Shown piece by piece: positions 15,604 to 23,563 of a DNA stretch of 42,934 bases (position 1 is its first letter; every line of letters begins with the position of its first letter). Location: assembly GCF_000308835.1 (NCBI RefSeq), contig NZ_BAGN01000401.1, forward strand, positions 1 to 42,934. The letters run 5' to 3'. The notes beneath the pieces are model-generated. The model saw only the letters and a list, made by a program, of their open reading frames with translations. It did not search any database and was not told the origin of the DNA. The translations under genes were made by a program, and so were the position numbers. Source of the stretch: Nocardia vinacea NBRC 16497 (GTDB lineage: Bacteria; Actinomycetota; Actinomycetes; Mycobacteriales; Mycobacteriaceae).

Positions 15604-16347
15604 TTGAAAAAATCAATCTATTTCAGATTACAGCGCTGGTCGGCGTGGAGCGGATTCCTGGTGCTCGTACTGATGCTGGTCGCCTACGGGATCGGCGACC
15701 TGCTCTCGCCCATGAGTCCGACGATGACCGCGAATGAGGTTCGCGACTTCCTGGTCGAGCATCAGCACGGGATTCTGCTGTGTGTGGCCATCATGGTGCT
15801 GACCGTGCCGTTCGAATATCCATACGTGGTTGTGACCAGCATGCAGATGAAGCGGGTCGAAGGCGGCTGGGGCTGGTTGTCGATGGTCCAGCTGACCACC
15901 GGCGTCGTCGCGCCGACCGGCTTCTTCTACCCCTTGGCGATTCTGGCCGCCGCCGCATATCGGCCGGAAAGCCATTCCCCCGATGTCCTGTCCGCGATGA
16001 CCGACATCTTCTGGCTGATGTATGTGGGTAATGCCTGCATTTTCGTGCTGCAGGTCTGGTCGATCGGATTCGCTTCCTACTTCGACCAGCGCGCCAAGCC
16101 GATTTTCCCGCGCTGGTACGCGCACCTGAGCATGCTTCTGGGCGTGCTGCTCATCTCGGGCGCCTTCGTCTTCCTGAACAAGACCGGCCCGTTCGCGTGG
16201 AATGGCATTCTGGCCCAGGGCATTCCGGCGATCGCCTACCTCGTCTGGAAGGTCGCCACGCCGCTGGTACTGCTGAAGGCGATCAAGGGCGAGGAAGCCG
16301 AACTCGCCGCGAAGGACGTCGTCGAGGCGGAGCCTGCGACCGCTTAG
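15604..16347 (+). CDS. Integral membrane protein of the ring-degradation block
   Basis: About 247 residues with six or more hydrophobic segments, including SGFLVLVLMLVAYGIGDLL, GILLCVAIMVLTVPF, TTGVVAPTGFFYPLAILAAAAY, MYVGNACIFVLQVWSIGF and LSMLLGVLLISGAFVFL. The C-terminus is acidic and cytoplasmic-looking (EEAELAAKDVVEAEP). I do not recognise the family. The TTG at 15604 has AAGGAG 5 bases upstream; an ATG at 15577 is in frame but has no such site. It is divergent from the second monooxygenase and followed by a strong terminator. It could aid uptake or membrane organisation of a hydrophobic substrate, but that is inference from position. Confidence 0.75.
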   Translation: MKKSIYFRLQRWSAWSGFLVLVLMLVAYGIGDLLSPMSPTMTANEVRDFLVEHQHGILLCVAIMVLTVPFEYPYVVVTSMQMKRVEGGWGWLSMVQLTTGVVAPTGFFYPLAILAAAAYRPESHSPDVLSAMTDIFWLMYVGNACIFVLQVWSIGFASYFDQRAKPIFPRWYAHLSMLLGVLLISGAFVFLNKTGPFAWNGILAQGIPAIAYLVWKVATPLVLLKAIKGEEAELAAKDVVEAEPATA

Positions 16348-16357
16348 CTCTGGTGGC

Positions 16358-16396
16358 CGCTGCCGGTTTCGTGCGGGTTGCACGAAACCGGCAGCG
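16358..16396. terminator. Terminator hairpin after the membrane-protein gene
   Basis: A perfect 17-bp stem (16358-16374 with 16380-16396; CGCTGCCGGTTTCGTGC and its complement) with loop GGGTT, followed by CCTTTAT. Confidence 0.85.
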
Positions 16397-16450
16397 CCTT
16401 TATGGGTAGGTACCGGTCATCTCGACCGATGACGAGTCGGAGGAATACAG

Positions 16451-17446
16451 GTGAGTGAATCGCGGCCGGCCCTGCACGTACCGGCACGGGATATCCCCGT
16501 GCCGACGTCGGTGAGCGAGCAGGCGCAGACGATACTGGCGCGGGGCAGGCTCGGGCCGTCCCCGGAATATCCGGCACTGGATGACCTGCAGGGCTGGCGG
16601 GACATGATCGCATCGGCGGACGCCGAAGTGCTTGGAATGCTGGCGATGCGAGGCGGGGCGACGGATGCGCCCGGTCCTTCGGTAGCCGAGATCGATATCG
16701 ACGGCGCCAAGGTCTATGTGATCACTCCCGCGGGAGTCTCCGACGAAGACCGCCGGGTGTATCTCGATCTCCATGGTGGGTCCTGGATCCTGTGCGGCGG
16801 CGAGATCTGCCGCGCGATGGGTATCGGCGCGGCCGCCTCCGTAGGAGCCCGTACCTGGTCGGTCGATTATCGGATGCCGCCCGACCACCCGTTTCCGGTC
16901 GCACTCGACGACTGTCTGGCCGCCTACCGCGCCCTGTTGAAGGAATATCGCCCGGAGCAGATAGTCGTCGGTGGTACCTCGGCCGGGGCGAATCTGGCGG
17001 TCGCGCTGATCCTGCGGGCCCGCGACGAAGGTCTCCCATTGCCCGCAGCGGCGGTATTGGGTACGCCCGCCGTCGATCTCACCGAGGCGGGTGACACCTG
17101 GCAGACCAATCGGGATCTCGACAATGTGCAGACCGGGAGCGCGATGCCCGCCATCCTGCTTTACGCGGCGGGGCACGATCTGCGTGACCCGTACCTGTCG
17201 CCACTGTTCGGGGATTTCACGAAGGGCTTTCCGCCGACCCTGCTGCTGAGTGGCACCCGGGATGTGTTGTTGTCGGACACCGTGCGCCTGCACCGGAAGC
17301 TGCGCGCGGCCGGTGTCTCAGCGGATCTGCATGTCTTCGAAGCCGCGGGTCACGGGATGTTCCTCGGGACCGCACCGGAGGACCGGGAAAGGGCCAGGGA
17401 AATCCGCCGATTCGTCGACGAGCACTGGGCGGGCACCGGGCGCTGA
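16451..17446 (+). CDS. Alpha/beta hydrolase, hormone-sensitive-lipase type esterase
   Basis: A 331-residue cytoplasmic esterase or lactonase. The oxyanion motif LDLHGGSW replaces the usual HGGG, the nucleophile elbow is GGTSAGANLAVAL, the acid residue lies in LSGTRDVLLSD and the histidine in EAAGHGMFLG. These place it in the hormone-sensitive-lipase family, which acts on short-chain esters and small lactones. The GTG at 16451 has GGAGGA about 8 bases upstream. It stands alone between two terminators. The substrate may be an ester or lactone of the catabolic route, but the sequence does not tell. Confidence 0.85.
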   Translation: MSESRPALHVPARDIPVPTSVSEQAQTILARGRLGPSPEYPALDDLQGWRDMIASADAEVLGMLAMRGGATDAPGPSVAEIDIDGAKVYVITPAGVSDEDRRVYLDLHGGSWILCGGEICRAMGIGAAASVGARTWSVDYRMPPDHPFPVALDDCLAAYRALLKEYRPEQIVVGGTSAGANLAVALILRARDEGLPLPAAAVLGTPAVDLTEAGDTWQTNRDLDNVQTGSAMPAILLYAAGHDLRDPYLSPLFGDFTKGFPPTLLLSGTRDVLLSDTVRLHRKLRAAGVSADLHVFEAAGHGMFLGTAPEDRERAREIRRFVDEHWAGTGR

Positions 17447-17472
17447 GACGAGCACTGGGCGCTGATCCGAGA

Positions 17473-17517
17473 CTGAGGCCGGGTATCGCAAAAACCGATT
17501 GCGATACCGGGCCTCAG
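17473..17517. terminator. Bidirectional terminator hairpin
   Basis: A 19-bp stem with one mismatch (17473-17491 with 17499-17517; CTGAGGCC...GGTATCGCAA type) and a 7-base loop, between the convergent esterase and SDR genes. Confidence 0.8.
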
Positions 17518-17548
17518 TTATTGTTGCGCAGGGGAATTCGTCGCCACG

Positions 17549-18298
17549 TTAGACGGAGAGTGCGAAACCGCCTGTCACACGCAGTGTTTCGCCGGTGACG
17601 AAGGATGCCTTCGACGAGACCAGGTAGAGCAGTGCCTCGACGATGTCGCGCTCCTCGCCCTCGCGCTGGAGAATCTGCTGTCCCATGACGCGCTCGGCCT
17701 CGTCGCGAGCGAGTTCGGCGCGAATGGTCTCGGTGAAGATCAGGCCAGGTGCGATCGCGTTGACGCGGATGCCGTCGGGGGCGAATTCGCGGGCGAAGGA
17801 CATGGTCAGGCCGCGCACGGCGAGTTTGGAGACGCCGTAGACGGTTCGGTTGGCGTAGGCCGCCGACGACGAGATATTGACGATCGATGCGCCCTCGCGC
17901 CCGGTCATCGCCTTGTGCGCCGCCAGGGTGCAGTTGACCACGCCCATGACATTGACGTCGAATACCCGCCGGACCTTGGCCAGGCCGAGTTCGGTGAACG
18001 GTCTGTTGTATGCGGCGTGCAGGCCCGCATTGTTGACCAGGATGTCGATACCGCCGTGGCGTTCGGTGACCGCGTCGATCATCGCGGTGACGCCGTCTTC
18101 GTCGGCGACATCGCAGGCCACGCCGGTCGCATTGCGGCCCTGTGCGGTCAGCTCCGCGGCGGCCGATGCGGCGACATCGCCGTCGATATCGGCGAGCACG
18201 ACGTGCGCGCCCAGTTCCGACAACGCGGTGCCGAATGCCTTACCGAAGCCGCGGCCACCTCCGGTGATGACCGCGATCTTGCCCTCATGTTCGGACAT
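17549..18298 (-). CDS. Short-chain dehydrogenase/reductase (classical SDR)
   Basis: A 249-residue NAD(P)-dependent alcohol dehydrogenase or ketone reductase. Cofactor motif TGGGRGFGKAFG at residues 12-23, NNAG near 89, catalytic Ser in NISSSAAYA, and Tyr-Lys in VYGVSK. The acidic residue after strand 2 (VVLADID) suggests NAD. It ends in VTGGFALSV. GAAGGAGGG precedes the ATG. It is probably cotranscribed with the SDR and acyl-CoA dehydrogenase upstream, so a 3-hydroxyacyl-CoA or hydroxysteroid substrate is likely. The start of the classical insert is absent, so it is not of the mycofactocin-dependent type. Confidence 0.87.
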   Translation of the reverse strand: MSEHEGKIAVITGGGRGFGKAFGTALSELGAHVVLADIDGDVAASAAAELTAQGRNATGVACDVADEDGVTAMIDAVTERHGGIDILVNNAGLHAAYNRPFTELGLAKVRRVFDVNVMGVVNCTLAAHKAMTGREGASIVNISSSAAYANRTVYGVSKLAVRGLTMSFAREFAPDGIRVNAIAPGLIFTETIRAELARDEAERVMGQQILQREGEERDIVEALLYLVSSKASFVTGETLRVTGGFALSV

Positions 18299-18367
18299 CG
18301 CGTCCCTCCTTCGAACAGGGCACCGTAATACGATGCCCGACTTGAACTTTCGTGTTCGGAACCGCGA

Positions 18368-19138
18368 TCACTTCGGGGCGAAGCGCTGGCCCGCGTCCAA
18401 GCGCAGGCACTGGCCGTTGAGCATGGGGTTGTCGATGATGGCGAGGGCGAGTTTGGCGTACTCCTCCGGACGGCCGAGCCGTTTGGGGAAGGCGGCGTCC
18501 TTGACCAGTTGCGCCCGCATCTCGTCCGGGATTTTGACGGTTATGCCGGTGTCGAACAGGCTGGGCGCGATGGCGAGCACCCGAATGCCGAGGGAGCCGA
18601 GATCACGGGCCATGGTGAGGCACATACCCGCGATGGCGGCCTTGGCGGCGCCATAGGCGACCTGACCGATCTGGCCTTCGAAGGCCGCGATCGACGAGGT
18701 GTTGATGATGACGCCGCGTTCGCCGGTCTCCTCGGGATCCTCCGGTTCGTTGCGGCTCATATGCGCTGCGGCGAGCCTGCTGATGTTGAAGGTCGCGACG
18801 GCGTTGAGGTCGAGCACCTGACGGAAGGTCTCGAGGTCGTGCGGACCTTCCTTGCCGAGCGTGCGCTTGGCCTTGCCGCCGCCCGCCGTGGTGATCGAGA
18901 CATGCAGTCCGCCAAGGGAATCCACCGCGTCGGCGAGTGCCTGCTCGGTCGCCGCGAAGTCGGTGATGTCGACGGGGTGGAAGCTGGCGCCGAGTGCGGC
19001 GGCGACCTCGGCGCCCGCCGTACCGGGACGGTCGAGCACCGCGACGTCGGCACCGCGCGCCGCAAGCAGTTCGGCACTGGCCCGGCCCATGCCGGAGGCG
19101 CCGCCGAATACGACGGCCTTCTTACCCTTGATTTCCAT
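18368..19138 (-). CDS. SDR resembling type II 3-hydroxyacyl-CoA dehydrogenase (17beta-HSD10-like)
   Basis: A 256-residue SDR. Cofactor motif GGASGMGRASAELL at the N-terminus, Ser in INTSSIAAFEGQIGQVAYGAAK with the Tyr and Lys of the active site. The sequence around GQIGQVAYGAAKAAI and PKRLGRPEEYAKLA is characteristic of the 17beta-HSD10 / 3-hydroxyacyl-CoA dehydrogenase II group, which oxidises hydroxyacyl-CoAs and some hydroxysteroids. It is 15 bp downstream of the acyl-CoA dehydrogenase gene on the same strand, so the pair would carry out two oxidation steps of one beta-oxidation round. AAGGAAT precedes the ATG. Confidence 0.87.
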   Translation of the reverse strand: MEIKGKKAVVFGGASGMGRASAELLAARGADVAVLDRPGTAGAEVAAALGASFHPVDITDFAATEQALADAVDSLGGLHVSITTAGGGKAKRTLGKEGPHDLETFRQVLDLNAVATFNISRLAAAHMSRNEPEDPEETGERGVIINTSSIAAFEGQIGQVAYGAAKAAIAGMCLTMARDLGSLGIRVLAIAPSLFDTGITVKIPDEMRAQLVKDAAFPKRLGRPEEYAKLALAIIDNPMLNGQCLRLDAGQRFAPK

Positions 19139-19153
19139 GAAATTCCTTCTCGC

Positions 19154-20272
19154 TCAGACGGATGCGGGGGACTGTTGCAACAGGGCGCACAGCCGGTCGC
19201 GATGGACGGTGACGCCGCCGTAGAGGACGGCGTCGGTCTCGGCTCGGCGCAGGTAGAGATGCAGGTCGTGCTCCCAGGTGAAGCCGATACCACCGTGTAA
19301 TTGCAGGGCGCGGGCCGTGACCTCCCCGGCGGCGGAGGAGGTATAGGAAGCGGCCACGCAGGCGGCGCGCGTGGCGTCATCGGCATCGGCGGCCATCGCC
19401 GCGTAGTAGGTCGCCGCGCGGGCGCCGTGCACGAACATCGCCATATCGGCGCACGCGTGCTTGACGGCCTGGAAGGTGCCGATCGGCCGCCCGAATTGCA
19501 CGCGGGCACCGGTGTATTCGACGGTGAGTTCCAGCATGCGCGCCATGACTCCGAGGGCATCGGCGCATCGCAGTACCGAGGCGTAGTCGAGCAGCCATTG
19601 CACCTCGGCGACTCCGCCCTCGAGGCGGCGCTCTGCCGGGACGTGCACTTGCTCGAGCCGGACCTCGTAGAACGCGCGCGTCAGATCCAGGACCTGCTGA
19701 CGCCGCACGGTGACCCCGGCGCTGTCCCGGTCGACGAGAAATGATGCCGGAACGCCTTCGTGTCGCGCGGTGACCAGCAGCCAGCGGGCGCCGCCCGCGT
19801 CCTGTACCGCGGTCTTGACCCCATCGAGGATGAACCCGTCCCCCTCCCCCCGGGCCTCGGCCTGTACCCCGTCCAGCGTCCACGGTGCCCGCGGTTCGGC
19901 GAAAGCCCAAGTGGCCCAACCGGATCCCTCGGCGAGCGCGGGCAACACCTCGGCCCGCAGTGCGGGTGCACCCGCGGCGGCGATCGCGGCACCGACGACG
20001 GCGGTCGAGATAAACGGGCCGCGTCCGAGCCCGCGCCCGATCTCCTCCGCGACCAGTGCCAGCTCGACCAGCCCCTGGCCCGCACCGCCGTACTCCTCGG
20101 GTAGAGCCAGGCCGGGCCAACCGAGCTCGGCGGTGAGCCGCCACAGCTGCGGGTCGACGTCTTCGTCGCGCTCCATCCAGGTCCGTAACGTCTCGATCGG
20201 CGCCCGGTCGGACAGTAGGTCGCGCGAGGCAGCGCACAACATCGTCTGCTCGTCGCTGAGCTCGAAGTTCAT
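19154..20272 (-). CDS. Acyl-CoA dehydrogenase family protein lacking the usual catalytic Glu
   Basis: A 372-residue flavoprotein fold protein: N-terminal helical domain (ELSDEQTMLCAASRDLL), middle domain (WATWAFAEPRAPW) and C-terminal domain (RVQFGRPIGTFQAVKHACADM; QLHGGIGFTWEHDLHLYLRRAE). Where typical enzymes have YEGT with the catalytic base, this one reads LYGGVTVHRDRL, so that glutamate is replaced by glycine. Steroid-degrading actinobacteria use alpha2-beta2 acyl-CoA dehydrogenases in which one subunit lacks the base; this resembles such a subunit, yet no partner gene lies nearby. It begins an operon with two SDRs and is divergent from a thiolase. Its own activity is therefore uncertain. 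Confidence 0.85.
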   Translation of the reverse strand: MNFELSDEQTMLCAASRDLLSDRAPIETLRTWMERDEDVDPQLWRLTAELGWPGLALPEEYGGAGQGLVELALVAEEIGRGLGRGPFISTAVVGAAIAAAGAPALRAEVLPALAEGSGWATWAFAEPRAPWTLDGVQAEARGEGDGFILDGVKTAVQDAGGARWLLVTARHEGVPASFLVDRDSAGVTVRRQQVLDLTRAFYEVRLEQVHVPAERRLEGGVAEVQWLLDYASVLRCADALGVMARMLELTVEYTGARVQFGRPIGTFQAVKHACADMAMFVHGARAATYYAAMAADADDATRAACVAASYTSSAAGEVTARALQLHGGIGFTWEHDLHLYLRRAETDAVLYGGVTVHRDRLCALLQQSPASV

Positions 20273-20293
20273 CAGTCACCACCCGATGCCGAA

Positions 20294-20343
20294 GACATAA
20301 ATGTCATTGCGAAGGTATCCTTTTTTACATCTCGAGTCGAGAT
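20294..20343. promoter_or_regulatory. Two palindromes in the acyl-CoA dehydrogenase/thiolase divergent promoter
   Basis: GACAT-AA-ATGTC (20294-20305) and ATCTCGA-G-TCGAGAT (20329-20343) are both perfect. They lie 22 and 57 bp upstream of the acyl-CoA dehydrogenase start and about 60-110 bp upstream of the thiolase. They are candidate operators for an unidentified regulator. Confidence 0.45.
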
Positions 20344-20403
20344 TCACCACGCTTTTCGCCTCGGATCTTTCAGGCAGCGCGGTAATAGAGTACAACGAAT
20401 TAT

Positions 20404-21576
20404 ATGACTGACGCCGTTTTGCTCTCCGCCTGCCGTACCGCCATCGGCACCGCCCGCAAGGGCACCCTGCGTGATACCAGCGCCTTCGATCTCGCCACCG
20501 TCGTTGTCCGGGAGGCGGCGCAACGCAGCGGCCTGCCGCCGGAGCTGATCGATGACGTCGTGCTCGGCGAATCCGTGGCCGGTGGCGGCGATATCGCCAG
20601 GTATGCCGCGATCGAGGCCGGGCTCACGCACGTTCCCGGCTTGGCGCACAACCGGCACTGCGCTTCCGGATTGGCCAGTATCGCGACCGCCGCCGGGAGC
20701 GTGCTGGCCGGGATGGATCGTGCGGTGATCGCCGGTGGGACCCAGTCGTTCTCGACCGCTCCCGTTTCACGGCGGCGGATACCCGGTACCGACGACTGGC
20801 AAGACCCGTGGAGCTCGCCGTCGCATGTGTCGACGCCCGAGGCGCCGAGCAACGATATGGCGATGCTCGTCGGTTGGAATACGGCGCGGCTGGCCGGGGT
20901 GTCCCGGGAGGAGATGGACGCCTGGGCTCTCGGGTCGCACGAGCGGGCCGTCGCGGCGATCGATGCAGGCCGGTTCCTCGACGAGATCGTCCCGGTCAAG
21001 GTCACCGATCGGGACGGCGGGGTGTCGGTCTTCGACGTCGACGAACATCCGCGCCGCGGTTCCAGCATGGCGAAGCTCGCGGCGCTGAAGCCGCTGCATC
21101 CGGAGATCGAGGGTTTCTCGATCACCGCCGGTAACTCCAGCGGATTGAACGACGGTGCGGCCGCGGTGGTCGTCGCCAGTTCCGAATTGGCCGCCGAACA
21201 CGGGCTCGCACCGCTGGCCACGGTGCGGTCGTGGGCGAGCGTCGGCGTCGATCCGGTGCGCACCGGCCTGGCGCCGATCGAGGCGATCCGAAAGGCGTTG
21301 GACCGGGCCGGGATCGGCATCGGCGAGGTCGATCTGTTCGAGATCAACGAGGCCTTCGCATCGGTGACCGTGGCCGCGGTTCGGGGTTTGGGCCTGGACC
21401 CCGAGCGGGTCAATCCGTTCGGCAGCGGTTGCAGCCTCGGCCATCCCATCGCGACCACCGGCACCCGGATGGTGGTGACCCTGGCCCATGAATTGCGCCG
21501 CCGCGGCGGCGGTACGGCGGTCGCGGCCATGTGCGCGGGCGGCGGCATGGGTTCAGCACTGGTCCTGACAGTCTGA
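20404..21576 (+). CDS. Acetyl-CoA acyltransferase (thiolase)
   Basis: A 390-residue thiolase that cleaves 3-ketoacyl-CoA with CoA, or condenses acyl-CoAs. The nucleophile is the Cys in NRHCASGLASIATAAGS. The second half has EINEAFASV, the GHP motif SLGHPIATTGTRMV with the catalytic His, and the second Cys in AMCAGGGMGSAL. All catalytic residues of degradative thiolases are thus present. No ribosome site precedes the ATG (ACAACGAATTAT), while TAATAG lies 16-21 bases upstream, so the mRNA may be leaderless. The crotonase-like gene follows after 6 bp. It supplies the thiolytic step for the beta-oxidation genes of this block. Confidence 0.9.
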   Translation: MTDAVLLSACRTAIGTARKGTLRDTSAFDLATVVVREAAQRSGLPPELIDDVVLGESVAGGGDIARYAAIEAGLTHVPGLAHNRHCASGLASIATAAGSVLAGMDRAVIAGGTQSFSTAPVSRRRIPGTDDWQDPWSSPSHVSTPEAPSNDMAMLVGWNTARLAGVSREEMDAWALGSHERAVAAIDAGRFLDEIVPVKVTDRDGGVSVFDVDEHPRRGSSMAKLAALKPLHPEIEGFSITAGNSSGLNDGAAAVVVASSELAAEHGLAPLATVRSWASVGVDPVRTGLAPIEAIRKALDRAGIGIGEVDLFEINEAFASVTVAAVRGLGLDPERVNPFGSGCSLGHPIATTGTRMVVTLAHELRRRGGGTAVAAMCAGGGMGSALVLTV

Positions 21577-21582
21577 GCGGCC

Positions 21583-22492
21583 GTGATCGAGAGGCCGGAC
21601 GAAGAACTGGGTGCTGCGGGGTCGGACATTGAGGGGCTGAATGCCGCAGGGCAGGGTGCCGCAGGGGCGGACGCCAGTGGACCGGATGCCAGTGGGTTGG
21701 ATGCCGGTCGGCTCGACGCCAGTGGGCTGAACGCCGAGGAGCTGAGTACGGAGGGGCTGGTCTGCCGCTGGGTGGACGGCGTGTTGTGGCTGACCCTGGA
21801 CCGACCGAGGGTGCGCAACGCGATGACGATCACGATGCGCCGGGGGTTGATTGCGGCGATGCGCGCGCGATTCCGATGCCGCGACCCGGTTGGTCGTGCT
21901 CACGGGAACCGATCCGGCATTCTCGGCGGGTATCGACCTGAAAGAGGCGCTGGGCAACGGGGCCGGATCACCGCGCGGGGCGCGCACCGATCCGGCGGCG
22001 GTGGTGCGGGCGGCCCGCACGCCGGTACTCGGGGTCATCAACGGGTTGTGCTTCACGGGCGCACTGGAGTTGGCGCTGTCCTGTTCGTTCCTCATCGCCT
22101 CGGAGCATGCGAGTTTCGCCGACACGCACGCCGCGATCGGATTGCCGCCGGGGTGGGGGATGAGCGCACTGCTGCCGCGGGCGGTGGGTGTGCGGCTGGC
22201 GCGTCAGATGATGCTGACGGGGGAGCGGATCGATGCGGCACGGGCGCTGGCGGTGGGGCTGGTGAACGAGGTCGTCCCACACGATCGGCTGCTCGACCGA
22301 GCCTGGGAGCTCGCGGATCTGATCCGCCGCACCCACCCGGACGCCGTCGTGGGGACACTCGAACTGCTCGCCGACGGTGAAGGCACCAGCCTGGCCCACG
22401 CCCTAGCGCTCGAGGCGCGGGCGAAGTTGCGTTGGCGCTCGGACGTGGTGGACGTGGCGCGCCGATTCGCGGCTCGGACCAACCGAAAGTAA
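21583..22492 (+). pseudogene. Enoyl-CoA hydratase (crotonase) disrupted by a frameshift
   Basis: A crotonase in two frames. The first, from the GTG at 21583, gives VCRWVDGVLWLTLDRPRVRNAMT and then leaves the family. The second continues it with TRLVVLTGTDPAFSAGIDLKEAL, VINGLCFTGALELALSCSF, AAIGLPPGWGMSALLPR and a normal C-terminus. The switch is needed in a GCGCGCGCG run at 21861-21869 and equals one extra base or two lost. A single-base slip in that run, real or a sequencing error, would explain it. Before the crotonase domain lies a repeat-encoded extension of about 55 residues. If intact it would hydrate the enoyl-CoA of this beta-oxidation set. Confidence 0.8.
21637..21756 (+). repeat. 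Eight degenerate 15-bp tandem repeats in the crotonase N-terminus
   Basis: The units encode five-residue blocks such as LDASG, LNAEE and PDASG, in register from 21637 to 21756. The order Leu-Asp-Ala-x-x differs from the classical pentapeptide repeat A(D/N)Lxx. They form a low-complexity leader before the crotonase domain and may be an expanded minisatellite. Confidence 0.7.
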
Positions 22493-22657
22493 CTGTGCGA
22501 CAACCGACAAACCGAGCGTGTGAGTGCTACGCCGGTCCTGTGAAGGTTCGCCCTTCCGGCGAGCGCATCATTTGGGGTGGTGGTACTCCTGGGACGAACA
22601 ACAGCTGGTTGTCGAACCCTCACACTGCGACTGAGCGGCTGACATAGGCCGATTCGG
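22493..22657. other. Non-coding gap, no gene seen
   Basis: I see no credible gene here. Only a weak TCGCC-CTTCC-GGCGA hairpin (near 22550) and an imperfect ACAAC/GTTGT arm pair (near 22600) stand out. It could hold a small RNA or a decayed remnant, but nothing decisive is visible. Confidence 0.3.
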
Positions 22658-22699
22658 AAGAGCCCTGTACCTCGCCTGATGGCGAGGTACGGGGCTCTT
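22658..22699. terminator. Hairpin terminator 1 in the 22493-22812 gap
   Basis: A 19-bp stem with one mismatch (22658-22676 with 22681-22699) and loop TGAT. It would end the thiolase/crotonase transcript. Confidence 0.75.
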
Positions 22700-22735
22700 G
22701 TACATGCCGATCGCACTGATCAGGGTCATCGATCA

Positions 22736-22772
22736 GGCGAGCACTCTGGTTGTGGTGTCCAGAGTGCTCGCC
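22736..22772. terminator. Hairpin terminator 2 in the 22493-22812 gap
   Basis: A perfect 14-bp stem (GGCGAGCACTCTGG at 22736-22749 with 22759-22772) and a 9-base loop, 41 bp past the end of the secreted-protein gene on the minus strand. Confidence 0.75.
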
Positions 22773-22812
22773 GTAGCGATGCGGGCGTCCCTGTCAGGTC
22801 TTCCCGATTCGG

Positions 22813-23511
22813 CTACTTCGGTGCGGGCATCGGCGAGTTGATGGTGGTGAAGTACTGGATGGCCGCCATGATCGCGACCGGCGCGGTCACCAGGAGCTGC
22901 CCGGCCAGGGTGCCCAGCGCACCGATGGCCACGATCCCGCCGATACAGCCGATGGCCGCGGCGGGGATGAACGGACCGAACAATCCGACGATCGTCGCCG
23001 AGGCGACGGTGGCGCCGGCGATGCCGCCCAGGACACAGCCGGCGGCCCCGCCGGCGATGCCGCCGACCATGGTGCCGACTGTCGCACCCATCGTGATGGT
23101 GCTGATCATCCGGCTGAACGCGGCCTGTTCCCGGTCGTATTGGGTCTTCCAGGGGGCCTGGTCCTCGTAGGGCAGGGCGACCGGCTTGTACACCGCGTGT
23201 TCACGATCGAACTGCGGGGTCAGCGTGGCGGTACGATCCTTGATCTCCGCAGCGATGGGGAAGACGAAATCGTCTACCCGGAAAGCCAACTCGGCACCGG
23301 CGAGGGTGGTCCCGTTGGCTGCCTTGATCTTGAATACCCCGTCTTCCACGGCCATCGAACCGGCATCGGTGGTGATGATCGTCGATCTGTCGGTGGCATT
23401 CGCCGTGTAGTTCACGCCAAGGTCGTCGGCCTGTGGTGCGGCGGCCACAGGGGGTGCGGTAACGGCGAGCGCGGATGCCAGTAACACACCGGCGGCTGCG
23501 ATCTTCCTCAT
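22813..23511 (-). CDS. Secreted protein with glycine-zipper-like C-terminal half
   Basis: A 232-residue protein with a Sec signal peptide (MRKIAAAGVLLASALAVTAPPVAAA) and likely cleavage after AAA near residue 25. Residues 27-130 form a predicted beta-rich domain (VNYTANATDRSTIITTDAGS). Residues 135-225 are hydrophobic and glycine-rich with GxxxG spacing (TVGTMVGGIAGGAAGCVLGGIAGATVASA), ending TTINSPMPAPK. Such proteins are common in Nocardia and Rhodococcus, but I know no function. It may insert in the membrane or outer lipid layer. It stands alone, upstream of an ABC transporter transcribed the same way in part. Confidence 0.75.
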   Translation of the reverse strand: MRKIAAAGVLLASALAVTAPPVAAAPQADDLGVNYTANATDRSTIITTDAGSMAVEDGVFKIKAANGTTLAGAELAFRVDDFVFPIAAEIKDRTATLTPQFDREHAVYKPVALPYEDQAPWKTQYDREQAAFSRMISTITMGATVGTMVGGIAGGAAGCVLGGIAGATVASATIVGLFGPFIPAAAIGCIGGIVAIGALGTLAGQLLVTAPVAIMAAIQYFTTINSPMPAPK

Positions 23512-23563
23512 CCTGTATTTCTCTTTTCTTTCGGATCCCTCGGACTTCGATGTGGAGGGACGT

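Noticed and set aside
21637..21756. Classical pentapeptide-repeat domain
   Set aside because: The order is Leu-Asp-Ala-x-x, not A(D/N)Lxx, and it is only eight units; treated as a 15-bp minisatellite.
20400..21833. 477-residue minus-strand frame over the thiolase
   Set aside because: Ser/Ala/Pro-rich mirror translation of the thiolase and the repeat region; no ribosome site or family motif.
22493..22657. Riboswitch or small RNA
   Set aside because: No conserved core or convincing secondary structure could be recognised by eye.
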